Of a stretch of DNA of 64,000 nucleotides, positions 49,302-60,175 are shown one piece after another. The stretch is from Parahoeflea alexandrii. Its GTDB lineage: Bacteria > Pseudomonadota > Alphaproteobacteria > Rhizobiales > Rhizobiaceae. Each line of letters starts with the position of its first letter. Position 1 is the stretch's first letter. Where the stretch lies: NCBI RefSeq assembly GCF_027214025.1, contig NZ_JAPWHB010000005.1:444575-508574 (forward strand), in the 5' to 3' direction. A model generated the notes under the pieces. It was not told the DNA's origin and ran no database searches. It saw nothing but the letters and a program-made list of their open reading frames with translations. A program made the position numbers and the translations under genes.

Positions 49302-50183
49302 ATGCTCTACGACATCAAGCTTGGCATCAATTACATCTTTCAGGCGCCGGCTGCCGGCGCCCGCCAGATCTTGCATGCCATGCCGTTGACCATCCCTGGC
49401 CGCCAGCGCCTGATCGCCGGCAGCATCGATATCGATCCGGCGCCGGCCATGCGGCGCGAGCGCAGCGACTTTTTCGGCAACCGCTTGACCGAGATCGCGT
49501 TCAACGAACCTCACAGCAAGGTTGTGATCGGGCTCAAGGCAAGGGTGGAAGTGACGGGCGGAGCCGAACCGGCGGCAGCCTCGGTCGACCTCCGGGATCT
49601 GGCGGGGGCGCTGGATGCCGAGAGGGATCTCGGCCCCCGCTCGCCGCTGCATTTCCTGCCGGCGTCTCCCTACGCCAGGCCCGATGCGGCGATTGCCGAT
49701 TGGGCACTGACGCAGGCCCGGCCCGAACAGCCGGTCGGGGAGATTGTTGAGGATCTCGGGCTGGCGTTGCATCGGGAGATGCGGTTCGATGCCGAAGCGA
49801 CAACCGTCGACACGCCTGCCGCCGAGGCCTTCGCCGCACGGCATGGGGTCTGCCAGGATTTCACCCACATCATGATCATTGCGCTCAGAGCCCTTGCCAT
49901 CCCGGCCGGCTATGTCAGCGGTTATCTCAGAACCCTGCCGCCGCCCGGACAGGAGCGTCTCGAGGGTGCGGACGCCATGCATGCCTGGGTGTCGGCCTGG
50001 TGCGGTCCCGGTGTCGGCTGGGTCGAGTATGATCCCACCAACGCGGTATTTGCTGGAACCGATCACATCGTGGTCGCCTACGGACGTGACTATTCTGATG
50101 TCGCGCCGGTGCGCGGCGCCATGCGCACTGCCGGCGGGCAGACCAGCAATCAGTCGGTCGATGTGGCGCCGGTCGGATCGTAG
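49302..50183 (+). CDS. Transglutaminase family protein
   Basis: The 293-residue cytoplasmic papain-like hydrolase has an N-terminal beta domain (about 1-100) and a core with catalytic Cys184 (GVCQDFTH), His227 (MHAWVSAW) and Asp244 (EYDPTN). ATG 49302 is the usual family start (LYDIKLGINY); GTG 49296, overlapping the upstream stop as GTGA, is an alternative. It is the third member of the ATP-grasp/alpha-E/transglutaminase set and is probably the peptidase partner. No Anbu proteasome-like gene follows. Confidence 0.9.
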   Translation: MLYDIKLGINYIFQAPAAGARQILHAMPLTIPGRQRLIAGSIDIDPAPAMRRERSDFFGNRLTEIAFNEPHSKVVIGLKARVEVTGGAEPAAASVDLRDLAGALDAERDLGPRSPLHFLPASPYARPDAAIADWALTQARPEQPVGEIVEDLGLALHREMRFDAEATTVDTPAAEAFAARHGVCQDFTHIMIIALRALAIPAGYVSGYLRTLPPPGQERLEGADAMHAWVSAWCGPGVGWVEYDPTNAVFAGTDHIVVAYGRDYSDVAPVRGAMRTAGGQTSNQSVDVAPVGS

Positions 50184-50198
50184 AATCGGAGCCGCGGT

Positions 50199-51119
50199 TC
50201 AGCGTCCGCGGATGCGCGGATCGAGCGCGTCGCGAAGTCCGTCGCCGATATAGTTGACGCTCAGCACGGTCAGCGAGATCGCCAGGCCCGGCCAGAACAC
50301 CCGCTCCGGATATTGCTGCAGGTAGTCGATCGCATCGAACAACAGCCGTCCCCAGGTCGGGAAATCCGGCGGGAAGCCTAGACCGAGGAACGACAGCGCC
50401 GATTCGGTGATGATCGCGGTGGCGATCCCCAGCGTGGCCGAGACCATGATCGGCGAAAGCACGTTGGGAAGGATGTGGCGCAGGATCATGCGCCGGGACG
50501 GCGTGCCGATAGACCGCGCAGCGAGCACGAATTCCCGTTCCTTCAGCGCCAGCACCTCGCCGCGGACGATGCGGGCGGTCTGCATCCAGCTTGTCACGCC
50601 GATGGCGGACACGATCAGGATGAAGGTGCCCATTTCCGGTCCGAAGCTGCGCGACAGGGTCTCGCGGAACAGCATCACCATGACCAGCAGAAGCGGCAGC
50701 AGCGGCAGTGCCAGGAACAGGTCCGTCAGCCCCATCAGCAGACCGTCAAGCTTGCGGAAAAATCCGGCCACCACGCCGATCAGGGTTCCAAGCAGGACGC
50801 TGATCAGCATTGCGGTGAGTCCGACTGCGATCGAGACCTGTCCGCCTGCCATCATCCGCGCCAGGATGTCCCGGCCCAGCTGATCCGTGCCGAACGGGTG
50901 AGCCAGGCTGGCTCCTGAGTTTCGGGCGCGGATGTCGATGAAGGTCGGCTCGATGGTCCACAGCAGCGGGCCGATGGTCACGGCCAGCACGATGAACAGG
51001 AACACCGCCGCGCCGAACAGAGCGCCCTTGTGTGTCTTGAACTGGTCCCAGACGTCCCACCATTGCGAGCGTCCCGACGTGTCGGCCTTTGCCGGTTCCA
51101 GCATGGGAGCGTCAGTCAT
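50199..51119 (-). CDS. Peptide ABC transporter permease (DppC/OppC type)
   Basis: The 306-residue inner-membrane permease has an N-terminal helix at GALFGAAVFLFIVLAVTIGP and the signature FVLAARSIGTPSRRMILRHI near residue 195. Start ATG 51119 overlaps the end of the DppB-type gene by 8 bases. It is the last gene of the peptide importer operon and is convergent with the transglutaminase gene. Confidence 0.93.
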   Translation of the reverse strand: MTDAPMLEPAKADTSGRSQWWDVWDQFKTHKGALFGAAVFLFIVLAVTIGPLLWTIEPTFIDIRARNSGASLAHPFGTDQLGRDILARMMAGGQVSIAVGLTAMLISVLLGTLIGVVAGFFRKLDGLLMGLTDLFLALPLLPLLLVMVMLFRETLSRSFGPEMGTFILIVSAIGVTSWMQTARIVRGEVLALKEREFVLAARSIGTPSRRMILRHILPNVLSPIMVSATLGIATAIITESALSFLGLGFPPDFPTWGRLLFDAIDYLQQYPERVFWPGLAISLTVLSVNYIGDGLRDALDPRIRGR

Positions 51120-52119
51120 AGCGGATCCTCGGATCAAGCAGGCCGTAGAGCACGTCGGCGATGAGATTGCACAGCACGATCAGCACGGCGAAGATGAAGG
51201 CCAGCGTCTGCACCATCGGCAGGTCGTTGGCGTAGATCGCCGTGATCAGCAACTGACCCAGCCCGTTCACCTTGAAGATCTGCTCGGTGATGATGGCGCC
51301 GCCGAAGATAGACGGGATGCCGAGCGCGATGACGGTGACCACCGGGATCATCGAATTGCGCAGCACGTGCACCAGCAACACCACCTTCTCGGTCATGCCC
51401 TTGGCCCTGGCGGTCCGCACATAGTCGTGATTGAGGTTGTCGAGCATCGAGGCGCGCATGAAGCGGGACAATTGCGCCGTTGTCTGCAGCGCCAGCACCA
51501 TCACCGGCAGCGTCATCTGGCGGATCTGCTGGCCGAAGCTCTCGAAATCGTTGACCACCAGTGTGGTGTCGTAGATCGACGGAAACCACGGCAGCATGAT
51601 CGCGAAGAACACGATCATCAGCACGCCGGAGAAGAACGGCGGCACCGAAAACCCGATCATGGAGACGAAGGTTCCGATCTGGTCGAACCAGGAATATTGC
51701 TTGTAGGCCGAGATGATGCCGATCGGCAGCGCGATCAGGACCCCGATCACGTAGGCAAGTCCGACCACCCAGAGAGTCTGCGGCAGGCGCTGGATGATGA
51801 TGTCGAAGACGGGTGCGCGGAACTGCCAGGAGAGGATGCGCTGCATGCCTTCGGAGAAGCTGGTGCCGGCCACCCAGTCTACGAAGACGAGCGGCTCGAC
51901 CCAGAAGAACTGCTTGGCCCACAACAGGTAGCGGACATAGGCGGGGGAATCGAGACCCAGTGCGTCGCGCATCTTCTGGCGCACTTCGGGCGGGATGCTC
52001 AGCGGCTGGTCGGCGAGCGGATCGCCCGGCGCCAGGTCCAGGAGCAGGAAGATGATCAGACTGATGAGCACAAGCGTCGGTATCGCCAACAACAATCGTC
52101 GGAATGTAAAGGTCAGCAT
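51112..52119 (-). CDS. Peptide ABC transporter permease (DppB/OppB type)
   Basis: The 335-residue inner-membrane permease has the N-terminal signature LTFTFRRLLLAIPTLVLISL and the EAA-like loop VRTARAKGMTEKVVLLVHVL near residue 210. It pairs with the DppC-type subunit encoded next. A strong hairpin separates it from the binding-protein gene upstream. Confidence 0.93.
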   Translation of the reverse strand: MLTFTFRRLLLAIPTLVLISLIIFLLLDLAPGDPLADQPLSIPPEVRQKMRDALGLDSPAYVRYLLWAKQFFWVEPLVFVDWVAGTSFSEGMQRILSWQFRAPVFDIIIQRLPQTLWVVGLAYVIGVLIALPIGIISAYKQYSWFDQIGTFVSMIGFSVPPFFSGVLMIVFFAIMLPWFPSIYDTTLVVNDFESFGQQIRQMTLPVMVLALQTTAQLSRFMRASMLDNLNHDYVRTARAKGMTEKVVLLVHVLRNSMIPVVTVIALGIPSIFGGAIITEQIFKVNGLGQLLITAIYANDLPMVQTLAFIFAVLIVLCNLIADVLYGLLDPRIRYD

Positions 52120-52170
52120 GGGCGACGCCTCGGTTCAGCAGTTTGGCGCAGGAAATGTGCAGGAGAGGGG

Positions 52171-52196
52171 AATGGCCCCGCCGGAGCGGGACCATT
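52171..52196 (-). repeat. Intercistronic stem-loop after the peptide-binding-protein gene
   Basis: An 11-bp stem (AATGGCCCCGC and GCGGGACCATT, one G-T pair in RNA) with a 4-nt loop lies 11 bases past the binding-protein stop. There is no T-run on the minus strand. It probably sets the ratio of binding protein to permease. Confidence 0.7.
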
Positions 52197-52207
52197 CATT
52201 GCCTGCA

Positions 52208-53908
52208 TTACTTGATGCGGTACCAGTCCGCGGCATTCCACAGCTCGGAATCCCAAGTGTTGAGGACAACACCGCCGAGGCTGGTGGAATGGGCCGAAAC
52301 GCGGCCGCGATCGACCAGCGGCACGATGGTCATCGTGTCCTTGGTGATCATGTCGTTGAGCTTCTTGGCGATTTCGGCGCGCTTGGAGATTTCGCCGGTC
52401 TTGCCGAGTTCGGCAACCAGTTCATCATAGGCCGGATCGCAGAACCGGTTGATGTTCTCGCCCTGCCACTGTGTTTCCGGCCGGGGAGCCTTTTCGCAGG
52501 TGTACTGGCCCAGATACTGCTCCGGATCGGTTCCGTCGAAGTTGTTGGCGTACATTTCAACGTCCGCATAGAACTTCTGGAAGGTGTCAGGCGATGCGGG
52601 ATCACCACCGAAGAACACGGATGAGTCGATGTTCTTGAGTTCGGTCTCGACGCCGACATCGGCCCACCACTGCTTGATCAGCGCCTGGAAGTCCTGGCGA
52701 ACTGCGTTGGTCGAGGTCTGGTAGAGAAGCTTCAGCTTCTTGCCGTCCTTTTCACGCACGCCACCGGCGCCAACGGTCCAGCCGGCTTCGTCAAGCAGAG
52801 CCTTCGCGCCTTCCACGTCCTGCGTCAGGCATTCGGTGTTGTCCGATGCAAACAGTTCCGGTGCGGGAACCAGGTTGCAGGTCGGGCGACCGGCCTGGCC
52901 GTAGCCGATCTCGACCAGCAGGTTGCGGTCGATCGCCATCGAAAGCGCCTTGCGCACCTTGAAGTCCGAAAGGATCGGATGTGGGTGCTTGGCGGTCGCG
53001 CGCTCGCCTTCCGGCAGGTCCGGCGACGGGTCGGTCATGTTCATTTCGATACGTTCGACCAGCGTGCCGAAGCCCGAGACCGGCATACCCTTGCCGCCTT
53101 CTGCCATCTTGGCGATGACGTCGGGTGCGAGCTGCAGGTTCCAGGCATAGTCGTACTCGCCGGTTTCCATGACGGCGCGGCCTGCTGCTGCCGCGTCGCC
53201 GCCGCCCTTGAAGGTCAGTGTCGCGAAGGCCGGCTTGGCCGGATCGCGGAAGTTTTCATTGGCCTTCATGGTGATCACGTCGTTCGGCTTGAAGTCGGTG
53301 ACGACGAAAGGACCGGTGCCGATCGGGCCGAAGTTGGCCGAGGTGCATTCCTGGGCCTTGGCGCCGAGGCAGTTTTCGAACTGTGCCTTCTGGATCACCG
53401 GAGACTGCGCGCCGACAAAGGCTGCGTAAGGCACGGGCTTCGGACCGGTGAAGTTGACGATGATGGTCAGGTCGTCCGGCGTGTCGATGCTCTTGACGCC
53501 GTCGAACTTGGCGCTCTGCGCGCAACCGCCATCCGGCGCCATGCAGTATTCCGCGGTGAACTTGACGTCAGCCGAGGTTACCGGGGTGCCGTCAGACCAC
53601 TTGAGGCCTTCCTTCAGCTTCCAGGTGATCGAGGTCAGGTCAGCGGATACGCCGCCGTTTTCAACTGTCGGAATCTCGTCGACAAGGAAGGGAACCAATG
53701 CGCCCTTCTCGTTGAAGCGGGCCAGCGGCTCGACGACCAGCGAGGAAGCTTCGATATCCTTGGTACCACCAGACAGATACGGGTTCAGGATCGAAGGCGC
53801 CTGCCAGTAGATAATCTTGACTTCGCCATCCGAGCCTCGTTCGGCGTGTGCGACAGGTGCGATCGCCATGGCGGCGACGGCACCCATCAGAATAGTTCTC
53901 AGTTTCAT
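52208..53908 (-). CDS. Peptide ABC transporter substrate-binding protein (family 5)
   Basis: The 566-residue periplasmic protein has a 22-residue signal peptide ending in AHA. The body is a typical SBP_bac_5 fold (EVKIIYWQAPSILNPYLSGG near the start, LKEGLKWSDGTPVTSADVKF near 95). Several Cys pairs (CMAPDGGC, CLGAKAQEC, CEKAPRPE with FCDP) suggest disulphides. It lies third in the operon, after both ATPase genes. Family 5 proteins bind peptides but also sugars and opines, so the ligand is open. Confidence 0.92.
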   Translation of the reverse strand: MKLRTILMGAVAAMAIAPVAHAERGSDGEVKIIYWQAPSILNPYLSGGTKDIEASSLVVEPLARFNEKGALVPFLVDEIPTVENGGVSADLTSITWKLKEGLKWSDGTPVTSADVKFTAEYCMAPDGGCAQSAKFDGVKSIDTPDDLTIIVNFTGPKPVPYAAFVGAQSPVIQKAQFENCLGAKAQECTSANFGPIGTGPFVVTDFKPNDVITMKANENFRDPAKPAFATLTFKGGGDAAAAGRAVMETGEYDYAWNLQLAPDVIAKMAEGGKGMPVSGFGTLVERIEMNMTDPSPDLPEGERATAKHPHPILSDFKVRKALSMAIDRNLLVEIGYGQAGRPTCNLVPAPELFASDNTECLTQDVEGAKALLDEAGWTVGAGGVREKDGKKLKLLYQTSTNAVRQDFQALIKQWWADVGVETELKNIDSSVFFGGDPASPDTFQKFYADVEMYANNFDGTDPEQYLGQYTCEKAPRPETQWQGENINRFCDPAYDELVAELGKTGEISKRAEIAKKLNDMITKDTMTIVPLVDRGRVSAHSTSLGGVVLNTWDSELWNAADWYRIK

Positions 53909-53929
53909 GGCTGTCTCCTTGTTGATTTT

Positions 53930-54959
53930 TCAGTTTTTTATGTCGCCGGCGGTTGGTTCCGCGGTCGTTGTCATGCTCTCGGAATAAAGATGGCAGGCCA
54001 CCTGTCTTCCGCCTCCGAAATCCCGGACTTCCGGCTCAATCCGCCGGCAGATGTCCATGACCTTCGGGCATCGGGTTGAGAAGTTGCACCCCTTTGGAGG
54101 ATTGGCCGGCGAGGGCACGTCGCCCTGCAGAACAATCGGTTTGCGGTGCCGTTCCAATTCTGGATCGGGTTCCGGCACGGCAGAGAGCAAAGCCTGTGTG
54201 TAGGGGTGAAGCGGCTCTGCAAACAGTGCTTCCCGCGACGCGACTTCGACAATCCGGCCCAGATACATCACCGCCACCCGGTCCGCGATGTGGCGAACCA
54301 TCGACAAATCGTGGCTGATGAAAAGGTAGGTCAGGTTGAGCCGGTCCTGCAGCTCCTCGAGCAGATTGACCACCTGCGCCTGGATCGAGACGTCAAGCGC
54401 TGCAATCGGTTCGTCGCAGACAATGAACTTCGGGTTCAGCGCCAACGCCCGCGCAATGCCAATACGCTGGCGTTGCCCGCCCGAAAATTCGTGCGGATAG
54501 CGTTTGGCGAAGGCCCGGTTGAGCCCGACCCAGTCCATCAGTTCGTAGATCCGGGCAAGCCTTTCATCCGACGAGAGCTTCATGTGCTCGTCAAGCGGCT
54601 CGCCGATGATGCTGGCCACGGTCATCCGCGGGTTGAGGCTGGCCTGCGGATCCTGGAAGATCATCTGCATCATCGGCCGCTTCGAGCGCAGGCTGTCGCG
54701 GTCCACATGGGCGATTTCGGATCCGTTGATTTCCACGGTGCCGCCGGTGACATCATAAAGCCGCAGGATCGAGCGGCCGACGGTCGACTTGCCGCAGCCC
54801 GATTCTCCCACCAGGCCGAGCGTCTCGCCGGGCATGATGTCGAAGCTGATGCCGTCCACCGCCTTGATGTCGCCGACATGGGTTCTGAACAGTCCCGCGT
54901 GAATCGGGAAATACATCTTGAGATCCCGCACCTTGACGAGCGGGTTTGCGGATTCGGCA

Positions 54960-54967
<8 letters not shown>
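53930..54967 (-). CDS. Peptide ABC transporter ATP-binding protein (DppF/OppF type)
   Basis: The 345-residue ATPase has Walker [10 protein letters not shown] (near 55), signature [15 protein letters not shown] (near 163), Walker [13 protein letters not shown] and a C-terminal oligopeptide-transport extension with the Cys set [14 protein letters not shown], which may hold an iron-sulphur cluster. Its start overlaps the DppD-type gene by 8 bases. Confidence 0.93.
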
Positions 54968-55979
<1,012 letters not shown>

Positions 55980-56236
55980 ACTGTACCCCTCGGGAGATGT
56001 TTTCCCGTTATTTTTGTTGCCGGTCTGATCTCGCGATCGCCGGTGGCCCATACTATTGACCAATTTCTCTCTGGTTGACCAGTGGGCTTTTTCAATTTGA
56101 CCGATAAGTATCCAAACGTGCTACGGCTCGAAATTAAATTTCCCGCAAAACCGGCGCTGGACAATGGCAGCCGTCGTGAACAAAAGTGTGGAAATCGGCA
56201 CGAGACTGACGAATTCAACTAATTTGAGGCCCGTTA
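55980..56236. promoter_or_regulatory. Divergent control region with TTGACCA repeats
   Basis: This 257-bp gap separates the peptide-importer operon and argE. It holds three direct repeats: TTGACCA at 56056-56062, TTGACCA at 56075-56081 and TTGACCG at 56097-56103. Start-to-start spacing is 19 and 22 bp, about two helical turns. The middle copy lies in TGGT-TG-ACCA. They could be -35 elements or regulator half-sites. Confidence 0.45.
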
Positions 56237-57400
56237 ATGGAAGACAGTTCTAACACTCGCGAGATTCTGGCAAAACTGGTTTCGTTTCCCACAGTCAGCC
56301 GTGACACCAATCTGCCGCTTGTCGAGTGGGTTGAGTCCTATCTTTCAAGCCATGGTGTCAGCTCCGAACGGATCATGAGCCCCTGCGGCACGAAGGCACA
56401 TCTCTACGCCCAGACCGGTCCGGAAATCGACGGCGGGGTCATCCTGTCCGGACACACCGACGTTGTGCCTGTCGATGGTCAGGCCTGGTCCACCGATCCG
56501 TGGACGCTCACGGAACGGGACGGAAAGCTCTATGGTCGCGGCGCCTGCGACATGAAGGGCTTTGACGCGCTGGCGCTTATGGCAATGGCGCGCGCGGCAA
56601 AACTCCCGCTCAAGCGCCCGCTGCAACTTGCATTGTCATTCGATGAGGAGGTCGGCTGCGTCGCGGTCGTCGATCTGGTCGAGGCGATGATGGGTAACCT
56701 GCCGCGTGCCCGCGACGTCATTGTCGGTGAGCCAACGATGATGCGTGTGGTCACCGGTCACAAGGGTGGCCTGGCCTATCATGTCCACGTCCGCGGCTTC
56801 GAGGTGCATTCGTCGCTTTTGCCTTACGGAGTAAGCGCCATCATGCAGGCGGCGAAGCTGATCGACTGGGCCAATCAGCGCAACGCGGAAAATGCTGCGC
56901 GGCAACCGTCCGAATTGGCGGCGCCCTTCGATCCGCCGTTTACCACCCTGCATGTTGGTAAGATTGAAGGCGGCACCGCGCACAACATCACCGCGAAGGA
57001 TTGCCACTACTTCATGGAGTTCCGGTTTGTGCCCGGTGAAAGTCCTGAAGACTGGGCGAGGGCATTCGAGGCCAAGGCGGCCGAACTTTCAGCCGAGATG
57101 CAGAAGATCCATCCCGACACCGGGATCGATCTCACGCCGGGTTTCGCGTTGCCGGCACTGGCGCCCGAGACCGATGGCGCGGCCGAAACGCTGGCGCGCC
57201 GTCTGACCGGAGACAATGGCCGGCATGTCGTCAGCTACGGCACCGAAGGCAGCCAGTTCCAGGTCCGTGGCTATTCGACGGTGATCTGCGGTCCAGGCGA
57301 CATCGCCCAGGCGCATCAGCCCGACGAGTTCCTGTCGCTCGAACAGCTGGCCGCCGGCGAGGCGTTTATCGACCGGCTGCTTGATTCGCTCTGCAAGTAG
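56237..57400 (+). CDS. argE: Acetylornithine deacetylase
   Basis: The 387-residue M20-family metallohydrolase removes the acetyl group from N-acetylornithine, or a related acylated amino acid. Metal-site motifs are SGHTDVVPVDGQAW, GRGACDMKGFDALALM and LSFDEEVGC; the C-terminal TEGSQFQ loop is present. It stands between a peptide-type importer and a guanidino-amino-acid cluster, so a catabolic deacylase role is as likely as arginine biosynthesis. It is convergent with the decarboxylase gene, 4 bp apart. Confidence 0.88.
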   Translation: MEDSSNTREILAKLVSFPTVSRDTNLPLVEWVESYLSSHGVSSERIMSPCGTKAHLYAQTGPEIDGGVILSGHTDVVPVDGQAWSTDPWTLTERDGKLYGRGACDMKGFDALALMAMARAAKLPLKRPLQLALSFDEEVGCVAVVDLVEAMMGNLPRARDVIVGEPTMMRVVTGHKGGLAYHVHVRGFEVHSSLLPYGVSAIMQAAKLIDWANQRNAENAARQPSELAAPFDPPFTTLHVGKIEGGTAHNITAKDCHYFMEFRFVPGESPEDWARAFEAKAAELSAEMQKIHPDTGIDLTPGFALPALAPETDGAAETLARRLTGDNGRHVVSYGTEGSQFQVRGYSTVICGPGDIAQAHQPDEFLSLEQLAAGEAFIDRLLDSLCK

Positions 57401-57404
57401 GCGA

Positions 57405-59003
57405 TCAGTCAGAGCCAGTGTCGAGATACTCGATCAGGCAGGGTCGGGGCAGCTCCTTCAGCGCCGAAATCACTGCGTCGCGGCTGGTGACCCGGCATGA
57501 GGCAAGGCCATAGGCGGATGCGACCATTGAAAAGTCCGGCGCCGACGGGGTGACCCCGATCGGGGTGATGTTGGAGCCGGTCATCGAGGTTTCGATTTCC
57601 CGGTAGCCGGCATTGTTCCAGACCAGGAAGGCCACGTCGGCGCCGCAATCGCGCGCGCTGCCAAGCTCGGCAAGCGTGAACTGGAAACCGCCATCGCCGA
57701 GCAGCGCCACCACCGGGCGTCCGGGATGGGCCAGCGCCGCGCCGATCGCCGCCGGCGCCGCATAGCCGAGCGTGCCAAAGCCGGTGGCGGAATTGAACCA
57801 GGCGGTTTGCCGCGGCGCCTCGACATACATGTTGCCGGCATAGACCAGCTGGGTCGAATCCCCCACAAGCGTAGCCTCGGGCAAGGCCGTCCAGATGTTC
57901 TGCAGCAAGTCGACATGGCCGAGATAGGCTTCTCCGATTTCACCCTTGGCCGCCTCGCGCGCCTTGCCTGCGCGCGTTGCGCCGTCGTCCGTTTGCCCTT
58001 GCGCCCACGCGCCAGCATTGGCGAGCATGTCTTCGATGAAGGCTCCAAGTCCGGCCCTGATCGCCAGTTCCGGCCTTGGGCCGCGTGCCAGCTGGTCGGC
58101 GTCGATATCGACCCGGATCAGGTTTGCCGGAAGCGTAAATCCGCCATCCTCGTACATGTCGCAATCGGTCGGTCCCAGCTCTGTCCCAAGCGCCAGCACG
58201 AGGTCGGAGCCGGCAAGCATTTCGCGGACGCAAGAGAGACTTGGGCTGGCCGGAACATCGAGCGGGTGGCCCGACATGATCCCTCTGGCATTGGTAGTGC
58301 TGATCACCGGGGCGTCGAGCGCTTCGGCAAATCGCCGAACCGCATCGCCCAAGCGAACAGAACCGCCACCGATCAGGAGGACGGGCTTGCTTGCTGCCGC
58401 GCACATGCGGGCGGCGGAGGCGAGCTCGTTCGAGGACACGCGCGGCGGACTTGAGTCAGGCATCTCGAACGCCTGATCCGGCGCCGGCAGTTTCATCACG
58501 TCGGTGGGGATTTCGATATGGACCGGCCCGGCCCGCCCGCTGGTCATGATCGAAAAAGCCTGTTGCAGGACCTCGCCAAGCTGCGCCGGCTCCGTGAGCG
58601 TATGCGACCACAGCGCCACGCTGCTGGCGAGCGCTGCCTGGTCGGGCAGTTCATGCAGATGCCCGCGTCCCTTGCCCAGTGTCCGGGTGGCGTTGACGCC
58701 CGAGATCACCAGCATCGGGATGCTGTCGGCACGCGCCTGCGCCATGGCGGTCAGCGTGTTGGTCAGGCCCGGCCCGGTGATGACGAAGCACACGCCGGGC
58801 CGCCCGGTGACGCGGGCATAGCCGTCGGCCATGAAGCCCGCGCCCTGTTCGTGCCGCGGCGTGACATGGCTGATCGAGCTGGTGGCAAGACCGCGATAGA
58901 GCTCGATGGTGTGCACGCCGGGAATGCCGAACACGGTGTCGACGCCGGCCTGTTCCAGCATGGTCACCAGCGCTTCGCCGACGGTGGGTGATCGGGCTGT
59001 CAT
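57405..59003 (-). CDS. TPP-dependent decarboxylase, probable 5-guanidino-2-oxopentanoate decarboxylase
   Basis: The 532-residue enzyme belongs to the acetolactate synthase superfamily. Catalytic Glu lies in PRHEQGAGFMADGYAR (near 50) and the TPP motif GDGGFQFTLAE...NNAGY near 440-475. The pattern and the adjacent aminotransferase gene match AruI/AruH of the arginine transaminase pathway, in which 2-ketoarginine is decarboxylated to 4-guanidinobutyraldehyde. ATG 59003 shares a base with the aminotransferase stop (TGATG); a GTG at 59006 is also possible. Another 2-oxo acid could be the substrate. Confidence 0.85.
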   Translation of the reverse strand: MTARSPTVGEALVTMLEQAGVDTVFGIPGVHTIELYRGLATSSISHVTPRHEQGAGFMADGYARVTGRPGVCFVITGPGLTNTLTAMAQARADSIPMLVISGVNATRTLGKGRGHLHELPDQAALASSVALWSHTLTEPAQLGEVLQQAFSIMTSGRAGPVHIEIPTDVMKLPAPDQAFEMPDSSPPRVSSNELASAARMCAAASKPVLLIGGGSVRLGDAVRRFAEALDAPVISTTNARGIMSGHPLDVPASPSLSCVREMLAGSDLVLALGTELGPTDCDMYEDGGFTLPANLIRVDIDADQLARGPRPELAIRAGLGAFIEDMLANAGAWAQGQTDDGATRAGKAREAAKGEIGEAYLGHVDLLQNIWTALPEATLVGDSTQLVYAGNMYVEAPRQTAWFNSATGFGTLGYAAPAAIGAALAHPGRPVVALLGDGGFQFTLAELGSARDCGADVAFLVWNNAGYREIETSMTGSNITPIGVTPSAPDFSMVASAYGLASCRVTSRDAVISALKELPRPCLIEYLDTGSD

Positions 59004-60175
59004 CACAGGCTCTCCACGAAACGCGCGATGCGGTTGCAGGCTTCGAGAACCGATTCATCCGGCACCGTCAGGCTGAGCCGCACCAGCTTGCCGGCATTGT
59101 CGCCGAAGGACGAGCCGGGCATCACCGCAACGCCAGCCTCGAGCAGGCGCCAGGCAAAGTCCTCGCCGCTGAGCCCGGTTCCGGAAACGTCGAGGACGAT
59201 GAACATGCCGGCCTGCGGACGGAAAGCGGTGATTCCGTCGAGCTTTTCCAGCCTGTCCGCAAACACGCCGGCCCGGCGCTTGTAGGACTCCCGCATCCGC
59301 GCCGAAGTCGGCAGGTCCGAATTGAGCGCAAAAGCCGTCATGTCGGCGATGAACGGCTGGTTGCCGAACAGCATGGTTTCGGAAAACGGCAGCAGTTTCT
59401 CGCAGAATTCATGCGGCCCAACCGCCCAGCCGCTGCGGAACCCCGGGGCCGCGTGGGATTTGGAGATCGACGAGACGGCGATCACCCGGTCAGCGAGATC
59501 AGGATTGTCGAACGGCGAGGCGAAGGCGCCGTCAAAAACCAGCTCTTCATAGACCTCGTCGGCAATGATCCAGAGGTCGTGTTTCTTGCAGACTGCGCCG
59601 ATCTTGGCGATTTCCCCGGCGGTCAGCACCGCGCCTGTCGGGTTGTGCGGCGAGTTGAGCAGAAGTACCCGGGACTGGGGTGTGATCGCCGCCTCGAGGT
59701 CGGCCGCATCAAGCCGGAACCCGTTCTCCGGCCTGAGCACGACCGATTCCCGGTGCGCGCCGCTGGCGGCGATGATGCCCTCATAGGTCGCGTAGAACGG
59801 GTCGCCGACAAGCACGCCGTCGCCGGGCCCCGTCAGTCCCATCATGGTCGCGAACAAGGCGGTCTGCGTGCCCGGAAAGCACAGCACGTTGTTTCCATCC
59901 ACGCCCGGCCGCCGCCGCGCGTAACGGGCGGCAATCGCGTCCAGCAGTTCCGGTTCGCCCCGGCCGCTCGAGTATCCCGTCCGGCCGGCCAGCATCGATT
60001 GGTGGCAGACCTCGAACAATTGCGGATCGGGCGGCTGGTCCGGCTCCCCGATGGTCAGTTCGATGATGTCGGCGCCCTCAGCCCGCATCGCCCTGCAGCG
60101 CTGGTGGATGGCCCATTTCGCTCCGCCGGTATGTGCCAGCCGCTCGGTAATTGCCGCATATTTCATTCTGTTCAT
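59003..60175 (-). CDS. Class I PLP aminotransferase, probable arginine:pyruvate transaminase
   Basis: The 390-residue fold-type I aminotransferase has PLP Lys239 in SSISKSHAAPGFRSGW, with NSPHNPTG (174-181) and DEVYEEL (206-212) lining the cofactor site. Operon position next to an AruI-like decarboxylase suggests arginine to 2-ketoarginine conversion (AruH role). The start at 60175 overlaps the TetR stop (ATGA); an ATG at 60166 is also possible. Confidence 0.87.
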   Translation of the reverse strand: MNRMKYAAITERLAHTGGAKWAIHQRCRAMRAEGADIIELTIGEPDQPPDPQLFEVCHQSMLAGRTGYSSGRGEPELLDAIAARYARRRPGVDGNNVLCFPGTQTALFATMMGLTGPGDGVLVGDPFYATYEGIIAASGAHRESVVLRPENGFRLDAADLEAAITPQSRVLLLNSPHNPTGAVLTAGEIAKIGAVCKKHDLWIIADEVYEELVFDGAFASPFDNPDLADRVIAVSSISKSHAAPGFRSGWAVGPHEFCEKLLPFSETMLFGNQPFIADMTAFALNSDLPTSARMRESYKRRAGVFADRLEKLDGITAFRPQAGMFIVLDVSGTGLSGEDFAWRLLEAGVAVMPGSSFGDNAGKLVRLSLTVPDESVLEACNRIARFVESL

